Assembly: GCA_963931865.1 (NCBI GenBank)
Contig: OZ007517.1
Span: 5,345,707-5,409,706, forward strand
Direction of reading: 5' to 3'
Origin: Axinella damicornis
Lineage: Eukaryota; Porifera; Demospongiae; Axinellida; Axinellidae
Length of the DNA stretch: 64,000 nt
Shown in pieces: positions 10,898 through 21,000 of the stretch. Made by a program: the position numbers and the translations under genes. Position 1 is the first letter of the stretch. Each line of letters starts with the position of its first letter. The notes beneath the pieces are model-generated. The model was not told where the DNA came from, ran no database searches, and was given only the letters and a program-made list of their open reading frames with translations.

Positions 10898-11579
10898 CGT
10901 AGTCTCTCGAAAATACGCCCATGGGCGATGAATTTAGAATCTGCTCAAAGAGGGGGATGGGCGTATTTTCGAGGACCCCTCTCCCGAAAATAGGCCCACC
11001 CTTGACTCGAAAGTAGGCCCACCCAATTCGAAAGTAGGCCCACCCAAGAACATGCGTATACGAGTGCAATACTGCAACAGTCATTCTAGCAAGGCTTAAC
11101 CACTACTAGTCCCGGAGTTTCTTGGTGAGCAGGAACAATCTCTTCGTGTGAGTAGCTACAGCAACAGCAAACAAGACACAGCAGGACTGCTTGAATGACG
11201 TCGAGTGCGCAGACTATCTTCGAGACTTGCCGATTGCTGCAGAAATCCGTAGTGCGCTGCTAGTGCTATGCTACGCTAAGGCGATTGCACACGCAAAGAC
11301 ACAAACATGCAATGCACAGCGCGTGCACAGTCCCATGTCATGCATTCAGTACACAGCTGATTATGCAATGGCATGCAACATAATGAAATTCATTGCAAAT
11401 AGTACCGCGATAGCCAGTCTTCATTTCTTAGTCCAACCTCTTTGACAGTGCTTCTTCCGGAGCTATTCAAGTGCTTTCTTGTTGGAGCTAATAGGGTGGG
11501 CGTACTTTCGAGTAATAAATGACCCTTTGCAACAACTTGTCGCGAAAAAGGGGGGTGGGCGTATTTTCGAGAGACTACG
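10898..11579. mobile_element. 682-bp non-autonomous DNA transposon (MITE) with GTAC target duplication
   Basis: Begins cgtagtctctcgaaaatacg and ends with its near-perfect reverse complement cgtattttcgagagactacg. It is flanked on both sides by gtac (10,894-10,897 and 11,580-11,583). Block copy 2 has the uninterrupted site catgtactataatc at about 57,112, so insertion and 4-bp duplication are seen directly. Subterminal words such as cgaaaataggcccaccc and cgaaagtaggcccaccc recur inside (10,980-11,045) and may be transposase-binding repeats. No transposase frame. Confidence 0.95.
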
Positions 11580-11606
11580 GTACTATAATCAAAGCCATTG
11601 CAGTAC

Positions 11607-11739
11607 CTTTTAGAGACAGATTGAAACATCCCCTTGCAGCGAGTCTGCTCCACACTGCAGCACCACAGCACTGGGGCAGTATAGCTCCATTACTTTGGAC
11701 AGCACAGGTTTGAAGATCAGCTCATAGGATTCGTACTCT
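11607..11739 (-). pseudogene. HDAC1/2-like exon with 10-bp deletion (copy 1)
   Basis: The - strand exon starts after ctatgcag and ends before gtactg. It reads [18 protein letters not shown], then [16 protein letters not shown], and in another frame GCFNLSLK; all three blocks are consecutive in HDAC1/2. The Asp-Arg-Leu between SL.G and GCFNL is lost in a way that fits a 10-base deletion between two GG runs, which shifts the frame. The same deletion is present in copy 2, so it predates the block duplication. The next exon downstream on this strand is 9522-9663, matching the family order. Confidence 0.9.
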
Positions 11740-12104
11740 CTGCATAGTCCTCTTTCCCCTCTGCACCAACGTCCTTGTGGGTGAGAAGGAAGGAAAGGGC
11801 GAGAGGAGGAAGGGGAGGAGGAGGGATTGTCGAATGTGCCACCCACGACTCACATATCGTAGTCAAAGTGAACTAGCACAAGCCCACATCCATTTGTAGG
11901 GTACAGAAGTCTCTCAAGACCCTGTACCTCAGGCTATTAGGTGAAGGCAGCGTTTCATTTAGTACTATAATTGTAGCATGGCAAAGTAAGGGGGGGGGCA
12001 TGCCATTAATATTTCTTGGGTATTCTTCAAGGGGAGGGGCATTCCTGCCTCCCCCTTGAAAATGTTTTGCCCCTCCCCCCATTACAGATTTCAACTCAAC
12101 CCCC

Positions 12105-12120
12105 CCCCCCCCCCCCCCCC
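12105..12120. repeat. Poly-C tract
   Basis: About 16-18 C in a row next to other C-rich runs (12,055-12,085, 12,155). In block copy 2 the assembly breaks into Ns just before this point, which fits a homopolymer sequencing failure. Confidence 0.95.
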
Positions 12121-12188
12121 AAACGGTGCACTGCCACGCACTATTCAATTGTCCCCCCCCTTGAGATATTTTCAGAAATAATAACCAG

Positions 12189-12321
12189 AAGATCCTCAGC
12201 ATCATCTTCTCTGACGTGCTCCAGATGATTCTCATCAGCATCGAGGAAGCCCAAAGGTCCCGGCAGCTCATCAACATGCCAAAGTTCTCTGCCTTCTTAA
12301 AGTACCTCCTTGCCAGCTCGG
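12189..12321 (+). CDS. Candidate exon, unknown helical protein
   Basis: Lies between ataaccag and gtgagc. The + frame reads KILSIIFSDVLQMILISIEE and then RSRQLINMPKFSAFLKYLL, with strongly C/G-ending codons typical of real exons. The - strand frame over the same bases is also open but rich in Trp and Met, with a poor donor, so I favour +. Helical, HEAT/armadillo-like in look; no family recognised. Other exons of the block are on the - strand, so the gene identity is open. Copy 2 has lost this stretch to the gap. Confidence 0.5.
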
Positions 12322-12431
12322 GTGAGCAACGACGATGCTCGGTAGCAGTAGGCTTGTTCCCAGGTGCTTGGCACTGGGCTAGACAGTATATCCTTCGGTG
12401 TGCAGTAACAATGTTCAGTAGCCTTGTTCCT

Positions 12432-12486
12432 TGCCTCGTTCCCTGGCCTTCTAAACTGGAGGTGTAGAAGGCCTGGGAACGAGGCT
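12432..12486. repeat. Foldback element, GCCTCGTTCCCTGGC ends
   Basis: tgcctcgttccctggccttct pairs with agaaggcctgggaacgaggcta across a short loop. Same outer ends as 318-425. Confidence 0.85.
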
Positions 12487-12546
12487 AGCTTGGTTCTGCG
12501 CTAGAAGTTCAGACTGTTAAGGATCGAGTTACTGAGATGGTTTGGG

Positions 12547-12547
12547 T

Positions 12548-12591
<44 letters not shown>

Positions 12592-12695
12592 GGAACTCCC
12601 ATAGTAGAGGAGGCACTCCTGTAGCAGGAACTCCCATAGTAGAGGAGGCACTCCTGTAGCAGGAACTCCCATAGTAGAGGAGGCACTCCTGTAGC
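12547..12695. repeat. Poly-G (about 43 G) plus 35-bp unit x3
   Basis: A very long G homopolymer (12,547-12,590) is followed by three exact copies of a 35-bp unit starting aggaactcccatagtagagg (starts 12,591, 12,626, 12,661). Low-complexity open frames here are not genes. Confidence 0.95.
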
Positions 12696-12919
12696 AAACC
12701 ACTGATGAGCTTAAGGATATTTCAAAGGAGGAACACGTGAGTGCATGTACACATGGCAACGCAAGTCTCATACTGAGCTTTTTGTCACTTGTAATATGAT
12801 AAGGTCTTTGTATCCATCCAAAACTGAGAGCGTTTCGTTCCGCAGGTGAAAAGAGTCGGGTCAGTTGTGTCATGCTCATACACATTGTATTGTATTCCTG
12901 TACTCATTGCATAGTGAGT

Positions 12920-13080
12920 TAGCCTCGTTCCAAGGCCTCCTCCCCCCTCTGTCCCACCCTCCCTCACTTCCTCCCTCCCTCCCTCCCTTTCCTTCCCTCC
13001 GTCCCACCCTCCCTCACTTCCTCCCTGCCTCACTCCCCCCCTCCCTCCCTCCGTCCCACCCTTCCTCACTTCCTCCAGTT
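12920..13080. repeat. CCCTCCCT pyrimidine tract next to a half foldback end
   Basis: Starts at agcctcgttccaaggcctcc, a single copy of the foldback end, then runs as CCTCCCTCAC units with GTCCCACCCTCC interspersed. Paralogue at 58,580-58,810. Confidence 0.85.
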
Positions 13081-13115
13081 CTCGGCTGCACCCCTCCTCT
13101 CTTCTCTACCCATAC

Positions 13116-13238
13116 CTTGTCATCAGTGGAGTATTTCTCCTTGGCATTACAAAGTGCAGAAGTGACATTCTCATAGCCTGTAATGACTAGGTGGTCAGGG
13201 TTCTTAACCAGCAGCTGGAGGATCAGCAGACACAACTT
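13116..13238 (-). CDS. Exon F of unrecognised block gene
   Basis: A - strand exon of exactly 41 codons between a strong polypyrimidine tract ending gacatccag and the donor gtatgg. Reads KLCLLILQLLVKNPDHLVIT, then GYENVTSALCNAKEKYSTDD. Predicted helical, like a HEAT or armadillo repeat. Codon use and splice signals are good. Copy 2 retains only about the first 20 bases, followed by poly-C, so only copy 1 could be intact. I do not recognise the protein. Confidence 0.65.
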
Positions 13239-13249
13239 CTGGATGTCAA

Positions 13250-13735
13250 GGGGAGGGAAGGGGGAGAGGGCACAGAGGGAAGGAGGAAGGGGGGGAGGTA
13301 GGGTGGGAGGGAGGGAGGAAGGGAGGGAGGGAGGGAGGGAGGGAGGGAGGAAGGGAGAAAGAGGGAGGGAGGGATGGGGAGGTAGGGACGGAGGGAGGGG
13401 GGGAGGGAGGAAGGGAGGGAGGGAGAGAGAGGGAGGGAGGGATGGGGAGGTAGGGACGGAGGGAGGGGGGGAGGGAGGAAGGGAGGGAGGGAGGGAGGGG
13501 GGGAGGGAGGTAGAAAGAGGGAGGGAGGGATGGGGAGGTAGGGACGGAGGGAGGGGGGAGGGAGGAAGGGAGGGAGGGAGGGAGGGAGGGAGGGAGGGAG
13601 AGAGAGGGAGGGAGGGATGGGGAGGTAGGGACGGAGGGAGGGAGGGAGGGAGGGGGGGAGGGAGGCAGGGAGGGAGGGAGGGAGGGAAGGAGGGAGAGAG
13701 GCAGGGAGGGAGGCAGGGAGGGAGGGATGAGAAGG
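13250..13735. repeat. GGGA/GGGAGGGAGG purine tract
   Basis: About 480 bp of GGGAGGGAGGGA with a recurrent ~110-bp phrase (gatggggaggtagggacgga). Repeated at 58,850-59,240 with different lengths. Potential G-quadruplex former. Apparent Arg/Gly- or Pro/Ser-rich frames are artefacts. Confidence 0.95.
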
Positions 13736-13814
13736 AGAAAATCTCAAAGTATGTGTAAATGCCATGAAGTTGAAAGTGAGCATACTGTTTCTTTCCCCGG
13801 GTAGGCATTCATAC

Positions 13815-13897
13815 AGGTGAGGACTGCCCTCAGTCTGCCCTGCAGCACTACTCCAGCCGCCGCCTCCTCACCAAACCTGATCAGGGGCCCCAGCAGC
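13815..13897 (-). CDS. Exon E of unrecognised block gene
   Basis: - strand, between cttacacag and gtatga. Reads LLGPLIRFGEEAAAGVVLQG and RLRAVLT. The + strand also has an open frame here (GEDCPQSALQHYSSRRLLTK) with a perfect gtaagt donor at 13,909, so the strand is uncertain. I prefer - because its neighbours are on that strand. Duplicated at about 59,325-59,407. Confidence 0.45.
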
Positions 13898-14100
13898 CTG
13901 TGTAAGTACATGCATGTGCGGGATTGTGTATGTGTACAGACATAAAGTCTAGCACCAAAAAAGCTAATTATTTACCAACGGATGGCAGGGGAGCAGGTGT
14001 TATTGAACTGCTGCACAAGTCCGTGGACCACTTTTATGCACTTAGCCCTCTCCTCCCTCCCCTCCCCTCCTCCCTCCCCTCTCATTCTTCCATCTCTTAC

Positions 14101-14248
14101 ATGTACGCGAGGGCACTATCAGTGAAAGTGGAACTGCGGTTGGCCTCCATGGTGGTGGTGAGGTAGAAGACGCCCTTGTGCATCAGGAACAGTGACACAA
14201 ATGCACTGTGAGACTTCCGGAATGGGAGTGACATTGTGGTCCATCAGA
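14101..14248 (-). CDS. Exon C of unrecognised block gene
   Basis: The - strand open frame contains SLPFRKSHSAFVSLFLMHKG, VFYLTTTMEANRSSTFTD and SALAYM, ending at a good donor gtaaga. The 5' edge is approximate. The hydrophobic FVSLFLMHKGVFYLTT could be a core strand/helix. The paralogous region at about 59,630-59,775 keeps the frame. No family recognised. Confidence 0.5.
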
Positions 14249-14252
14249 GTGA

Positions 14253-14254
<2 letters not shown>

Positions 14255-14297
<43 letters not shown>
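14255..14297. repeat. (GT)n microsatellite
   Basis: Uninterrupted GT run of about 40 bp. Copy 2 has only a short version at about 59,778. Confidence 0.97.
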
Positions 14298-14298
<1 letters not shown>

Positions 14299-14493
14299 AT
14301 ACGATATGAATACTTCCCGTGTTAAGACCTCAAATTACCGGAGAGTGAATTGGTTCTACAAGGTCATATGGATCAGTGTAAGGGGCTTCTTTCTTGTACG
14401 GCCCTTCATCTACTGAAGGCCTTAGGCCATCAAGTTGTAGTATATCCTTAGCAGGGGCAATAATTATATCCAATGTTTGATCATGATACACAC

Positions 14494-14568
14494 CTCGGAA
14501 ACGATTCATCTCCTTGATGCTCAGAGGCTCTTGCGCCACGTACCTCTGCCCCTTGCGGATAGGTAGGG
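14494..14568 (-). CDS. Exon B of unrecognised block gene
   Basis: - strand. Reads KGQRYVAQEPLSIKEMNRFR before donor gtgtgt; a likely acceptor is ...ccgcaag. Present three times in the window (about 3,930, 14,500 and 60,000), with few changes in the coding part. Conservation of this short piece across copies, while flanks vary, supports a real exon. Function unknown. Confidence 0.45.
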
Positions 14569-14796
14569 ATGAAGTGGATTAGGTCATCAAGTGTCTCAGT
14601 CTGTTTGAGATTGTGTGTGTGCATGTGTGGGACTATATGCATGTTGTGTGGTGTATGAGATTGTTTTGTGTGTGCATGTGACACCCTAATTACCCTAATT
14701 ATTGTTAATGCTAAGTCACAAGACCTAGAGTATAAGTTAACCAACGAAATGCGAGCATTGAAACCACAGTAGTCATGTGATCATTTGAACGTGCCC

Positions 14797-15010
14797 ATCA
14801 ACTGCTGCACCTTGACAGTGGGTCACCGAGGAGGGACACGATGGCTTCAATGTGAATTAGGGGGAGGGGCTTCAGCATGCACAGGACTTCCCACCAGAAG
14901 GCTTGGTTCACCGAGTCCCAAAGCCTCTCCTGCCTTGTGGTGGGCATCACGTATGGCTGTCTTATGGGCAGGTTCAACACTGCCATGGCTGTACCTGTAT
15001 GCATCGTGTC
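14797..15010 (-). CDS. Exon A of unrecognised block gene
   Basis: The - strand frame reads NLPIRQPYVMPTTRQERLWD, then SVNQAFWWEVLCMLKPLP and HIEAIVSLLGD, with a stop at 14,797. Codons mostly end in G or C. A second frame is also open through much of it. Copies exist at about 4,270-4,480 (damaged) and 60,304-60,510. No domain recognised; exon limits are approximate. Confidence 0.45.
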
Positions 15011-15077
15011 GAATGCGATGCAGATGCCTTGTCGCATGCCCCGTTAACAAGTTTACCGCAAGAGAAGGGGGATGGTG

Positions 15078-15381
15078 TGTGAGGGATCAGGACTTTCATT
15101 TAGGACTGTGACTGCTAGCTAGTGTGTTTATGTATTTGGTTTGTGCTAATCAGTTAGTTGTCCTTACATGTATTTGGTTATGTAGTAGGCCTCACTTTTG
15201 TTATGCACTCTGCGCCGCCTCCCATTGTACTATTGCGTTGTCCGCACCATTGTTATTTTGTAGTATAAATAGCATTTTGGTGTTGTGCATGAGAGCTCCC
15301 CGTGCACCCCTTGTATTCTCTGCTGACTATAACAATCTTTGAGTTTGCTGCCTGCGTGCTCGATCTAGTGGGTCCTTCACA
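15078..15381 (+). mobile_element. Probable solo LTR (copy 1)
   Basis: Begins tgtgaggg and ends ccttcaca, imperfect inverted ends of the TG...CA type. Contains a TATA box (tataaata, 15,264-15,271) followed by typical R/U5-like text (ttgtattctctgctgactataacaa, about 15,310). No internal retrovirus-like genes lie beside it, so it is best read as a solo LTR of a Ty3-like element. A clear target duplication was not found. Repeated at 60,584-60,892. Confidence 0.55.
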
Positions 15382-17853
15382 CCCTTACATACTCCCCTCC
15401 TATATGCTCCCCAACCTGTCCCTTACATGCTCCCCTACATACTCCCCCACCCGTCCCCCACATACGTCCCCCACCCGTCCCCTATATACTCCCACACCTG
15501 TCCCCCACATACTCCACCGCCATCGTGTATATGTACCCAGTGCTGGAGCCGGGGGATGCGCTATAAGAAGTCTGGTAGGCCCTACAGCTGCATGGGAAGA
15601 GTAAGTAGAGAAGGACAATGTGAAATGTTGGTCTGAAAAAAATGGAATGCGAAACGCATTGAATATGCATAGGGAGAGGATAGCCACCTGTCAACTCACA
15701 CTGTCTCCAGGCTACGATGTTCCACTCCTACGTCTCCGGAGTAGAGAATGCTCCACCGCCATCCTGTATACCAGTAAAGAATACTCCACCGCCATCCGGT
15801 ATACCAGAAGAGAATGCTCCACCGCCATCGTGTATACGTACCCAGTGCTGGAGCCGGGGGATGCGCTATAAGAAGTCTGGTAGGTACTACAGCTGCATGG
15901 GAAGAGTAAGTAAAGAAGGACAATGTGAAAATTTACGTTTGCCTGAATTAAAAATCGAATGCGAAACGCATTGAATATGCATAGGGAAAGCATAGTCACA
16001 TGTCAACTCACACTGTCTCCAGGCTACGATGTTCCACTCCTACGTCCCCGGAGTAGAGAATGCTCCACCGCCATCTTGTATGCCAGTAGAGAATGCTCCA
16101 CCGCCATCCTGTATACCAGAAGAGAATGCTCCACCGCCATCGTGTATACGTACCCAGTGATTGAGCCGGGGGATGCGCTATAAGAAGTCTGGTAGGCACT
16201 ACAGCTCCATGGGAAGAGTAAGTAGAGAAGGACAATGTGAAATGTTGGCCTGATTTAAAAATGGAATGCGAAACGCATTGAATATGCATAGGGAAAGGAT
16301 AGCCACATGCCAATTCACACTGTCTCCGGCTACGATGTTCCACTCCTACGTCTCCGGAGTAGAGAATGCTCCACCGCCATCCTGTATACCAGTAGAGAAT
16401 GCTCCACAGCCATCCGGTATACCAGAAGAGAATGCTTCACCGCCATCGTGTATACGTACCCAGTGCTGGAGCCGGGGGATGCGCTATAAGAAGTCAAGTA
16501 GGTACTACAGCTGCATGGGAAGAGTAAGTAGAGAAGGACAATGTGAAATTTTGGCCTGAATAATAAATCAAATGCGAAATGCATTGTATATGCATAGGGA
16601 AAGGACAGCCACATGTCAACTCACACCGTCTCCAGGCTACGATGTTCCAATCCTACGACTCCGGAGTAGAGAATGCTCCACCGCCATCCTGTATGCCAGT
16701 AGAGAATGCTCCACCGCCATCCTGTATACCAGAAGAGAATGCTCCACCGCCATCGTGTATAAGTACCCAGTGCTGGAGCCGGAGGATGCGCTATAAAAAG
16801 CATGGTAGGCACTACAGCTGCATGGGAAGCGTAAGTAGAGAAGGCAATGTGAAATGTTGGCCTGAATTAAAAATGAAATGCGAAACGCATTGAATATGCA
16901 TAGGGAAAGGATAGCCACATGTCAACTCACACTGTCTCCAGGCAACGATGTTCCACTCCTACATCTCCGGAGTAAAGAATGCCCCACCGCCGTCCTGTAT
17001 ACCAGTAGAGAAAGGTCCACCGCCATCCTGTATACCAGAAGAGAATGCTCCAATGCCATCGTGTATACGTACCCAGTGCTGGAGCCGGGGGATGCGCTAT
17101 AAGAAGTCTTGTAGGCTGCATGGGTAGAGTAAGTAAAGAAGGACAATGTGAAATGTTGGCAGGAATTAAAAATGGAATGCGAAACGCATTAAATATGCAT
17201 AGGGAAAGGATAGCCACATGTCAACTCACACTGTCTCCAGGCTACGATGTTCCACTCCCACGTCTCCGGAGTAGAGAATGCCCCACCGCCATCCTGTATA
17301 CCAGTAGAGAATGCTCAGCCGCCATCCTGTATACCAGAAGAGAATGCTCCACCGCCATCGCGTATACATACCCAGTGCTGGAGACGGGGGATGTGCTATA
17401 AGAAGTCAGGTAGGCGCTAGAGCTGCGTGGGAAGAGTAAGAAGAGAAGGACAATCTGAAATGTTGGCCTGAATTAAAAATGGAATGCGAAACGGATTGAA
17501 TATGCATAGGGAAAGGATAGCCACATGTCAACTCACTCTGTCTCCAGGCTACGATGTTCCACTACTACGTCTCCGGAGTAGAGAATGCTCCACCGCCATC
17601 CTGTATACCAGTAGGGAATGTTCCACCGTCATCCTGTATACCAGAAGAGAATGCTCCACCGCCATCGTGTATACGCACCCAGTGCTAGAGCCTGGGGATG
17701 CGCTATAAGAAGTCTAGTAGGCACTATAACTGCATGGGAAGAGTAAGTAGAGAAGGACAATGTGAAATGTTGGCCTGAATTAAAATCGAATGCGAAACGC
17801 ATTGAATATGCATAGGGAAAGGATAATCACATGTCAACTCACACTGTCTCAAG

Positions 17854-18048
17854 GCTACGATGTTCCACTTCTACGTCCTCGGAGTAGAGAATGCCCCACC
17901 GCCATCCTGTATACCAGTAAAGAATGCTCCACCGCCATCCTGTATACCAGAAGAGAATGCTCCACCGCCATCGTGTATACGTACCCAGTGCTGGAGCCGG
18001 GGGATGCGCTATAAGAAGTCTGGTAGGCACTACAGCTGCATGGGAAGA
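17854..18048 (+). CDS. Representative open array exon (65 codons)
   Basis: Phase 0 to phase 0, open throughout. Residues run ATMFHFYVLGVENAPPPSCI, two further NAPPPSC blocks, then TQCWSRGMRYKKSGRHYSCM and GR. The acceptor in this unit is ctcaag, one base off the usual ctccag. The domain is Pro-rich at the start, then basic with five to six Cys per exon. Unknown family; whether any protein is made is not shown by the sequence. Confidence 0.45.
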
Positions 18049-21000
18049 GTAAGTAGAGAAGGACAATGCGAAATGTTGGCCTGAATTAAAAATGGAATGC
18101 GAAACGCAATGAATATGCATAGGAAAAGGATAGCCACATGTCAACTCACACTGTCTCCAGGCTACGATGTTCCACTCCTACGTGTCCGGAGTAGAGAATG
18201 CCCCACCGCCATATTGTATACCAGTAGAGAATGCTCAGCCGCCATCCTGTATACCAGAAGAGAATGCTCCACCGCCATCGCGTATACGTACCCAGTGCTG
18301 GAGACGGGGGATGCGCTATAAGAAGTCAGGTAGGCGCTAGAGCTGCGTGGGAAGAGTAAGAAGAGAAGGACAATATGAAATGTTGGCCTGAATTAAAAAT
18401 GGAAAGCGAAACGCATTGAATATGCATAGGGAAAGGATAGCCACATGTCAACTCACTCTGTCTCCAGGCTACGATGTTCCACTACTACGTCTCCGGAGTA
18501 GAGAATGCTCCACTGCCATCCTGTATACCAGTAGGGAATGTTCCACCGGCATCCTGTATACCAGAAGAGAATGCTCCACCGCCATCGTGTATACGTACCC
18601 AGTGCTAGAGCCTGGGGATGCGCTATAAGAAGTCTAGTAGGCACTACAACTGCATGGGAAGAGTAAGTAGAGAAGGACAATGTGAAATGTTGGCATGAAC
18701 TAAAAATGGAATGCGAAACGCATTGAATATGCATAGGGAAAGGATAGCCATATGTCAACTCACACTGTCTCCAGGGTATAATGTTCCACTCCTACGTCTC
18801 CGGAGTAGAGATTGCTCCACCGCCATCCTGTATACCAGTAGAGAATGCTCCACCGCCATCCTGTATACCAGAAGAGAATGCTCCACCGCCATCGTGTATA
18901 CGTACCCAGTGCTGGAGCCGGGGATGCGCTATAAAAAGTCTGGTAGGCACTACAGCTCCATGGGAAGAGTAAGTAGAGAAGGACAATGTGAAATGTTGGC
19001 CTGAATTAAAATCGAATGCGAAACGCATTGAATATGCATAGGGAAAGGATAGTCACATGTCAACTCACATTGTCTCAAGGCTACGATGTTCCACTTCTAC
19101 GTCCTCGGAGTAGAGAATGCCCCACCGCCATCCTGTATACCAGTAAAGAATGCTCCACCGCCATCCTGTATACCAGAAGAGAATGCTCCACCGCCATCGT
19201 GTATACGTACCCAGTGCTGGAGCCGGGGGATGCGCTATAAGAAGTCTGGTAGGCACTACAGCAGCATGAGAAGAGTAAGTAGTGAAGGACAATGTGAAAT
19301 GTTGGCCTGAATTTAAAATGGAATGCGAAACGCAATTAATATGCATAGGAAAAGGATAGCCACATGTCAACTCACATTGTCTCCAGGCTACGATGTTCTA
19401 CTCCTACGTGTCCGGAGTAGAGAATGCCCCACCGCCATCCTGTATACCAGTAGAGAATGCTCAGCCGCCATCCTGTACACCAGAAGAGAATGCTCCACCG
19501 CCATCGCGTATACGTACCCAGTGCTGGAGACGGGGGATGCGCTATAAGAAGTCAGGTAGGCGCTAGAGCTGCGTGGGAAGAGTAAGAAGAGAAGGACAAC
19601 CTGAAATGTTGACCTGAATTAAAAATCGAATGCGAAACACATTGAATATGCATAGGGAAAGGATAGCCACATGTCAACTCACACTGTCTCCAGGCTACGA
19701 TGTTCCACTACTACGTCTCCGGAGTAGAGAATGCTCCACCGCCATGCTGTATACCAGAAGAGAATGCTCCACCGCCATACTGTATACCAGAAGAGAATGC
19801 TCCACCGCCATCGTGTATACGTACCCAGTGCTAGAGCCTGGGGATGCGCTATAAGAAGTCTAGTAGGCACTACAGCTGTATGGGAAGAGTAAGTAGAGAA
19901 GGACAATGTGAAATGTTGGCCTGAATTAAAAATTGAATGCGAAACGCATTGAATATGCATAGGGAAAGGATAGCCACATGTCAACTCACACTGTCTCCAG
20001 GCTACGATGTTCCACTCCTACGTCTCTGGAGTAGAGAATGTTCCACCGCCATCCTGTATACCAGTAGAGAATGCTCCACCGCCATACTGTATTCCAGAAG
20101 AGAATGTTCCACCGCCATCGTGTATACGTACCCAGTGCTGGAGCCAGGGGATGCGCTATAAGAAGTCTGGCAGGCTGCATGGCTGCATGGAAAGAGTAAG
20201 TAGAGAAGGACAATGTGAAATGTTGGCCGGAATTAAAAATGGAATGCGAAAAGCATTGAATATGCATAGGGAAAGGATAGCCACATGTCAACTCACACTG
20301 TCTCCAGGCTACGATGTTCCACTCCTACGTCTCCGGAGTAGAGAATGCTCCACCGCCATCCTGTATACCAGTAGAGAATGCTCCATCGCCATCCTGTATA
20401 CCAGTAGAGAATGCTCCACCGCCAGCCTTAATACCTCAAGAGAATGCTCCACCGCCATCGTGTATACGTACCCCGTGCTGGAGCCGGGGGATGCGCTATA
20501 AGAAGTCTGGCAGGGTGTATGGGAAGAGTAAGTAGAGAAGGACAATGAGAAATATTGGCCGGAATTAAAAATGGAATGCGAAACGCATTAAATATGCATA
20601 GGGAAAGGATAGCCACATGTCAACTCACACTGTCTCCAGGTTACGATGTTCCACTCCCACGTCTCCGGAGTAGAGAATGCTCCACCGCTATCCTGTATAC
20701 CAGTAGAGAATGCTCCATCGCCATCCTGTATACCAGTAGAGAATGCACCACCGCCATCGTGTATACGTACCCAGTGCTGGAGCCGGGGATGCGCTATAAG
20801 AAGTCTGGTAGGAACTACAGCTCCATGGGAAGAGTAAGTAGAGAAGGACAATGTGAAATGTTGGCCTGAATTAAAATCGAATGCGAAACGCATTGAATAT
20901 GCATAGGGAAAGGATAGTCACATGTCAACTCACACTGTCTCCAGACTACGATGTTCCACTCCTACGTCCTCGGAGTAGAGAATGCCCAACCGCCATCCTG

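Larger units (their letters stand above)
8466..15515. repeat. Segmental duplication, copy 1
   Basis: Collinear, near-identical to 55,525-61,045 in the same orientation. Boundaries: both copies share cccgacaatggagtttctgg at the left, and similarity fades within the tactccc / cgtcccc repeats at the right, which is where the 307-bp array starts in copy 1. Copy 1 has a private 682-bp MITE (10,898-11,579) and about 0.8 kb (9,845-10,635) missing from copy 2. Copy 2 has an N gap plus a bacterial fragment in place of 12,062-12,720. The GGGA tracts and the exon at 13,116-13,238 also differ. Confidence 0.92.

Noticed and set aside
12760..12850. - strand frame LRNETLSVLDGYKDLIILQ as an exon
   Set aside because: Reads well, but there is no AG acceptor in front, and copy 2 has two frame-changing insertions in it.
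12529..12885. Poly-proline frame over the G homopolymer
   Set aside because: Homopolymer translation; no coding signal beyond it.
13014..13808. Long Pro/Ser-rich or Gly/Arg-rich frames over the GGGA tract
   Set aside because: Pure low-complexity translation in several phases. Only the exon at 13,116-13,238 has non-repetitive coding content.
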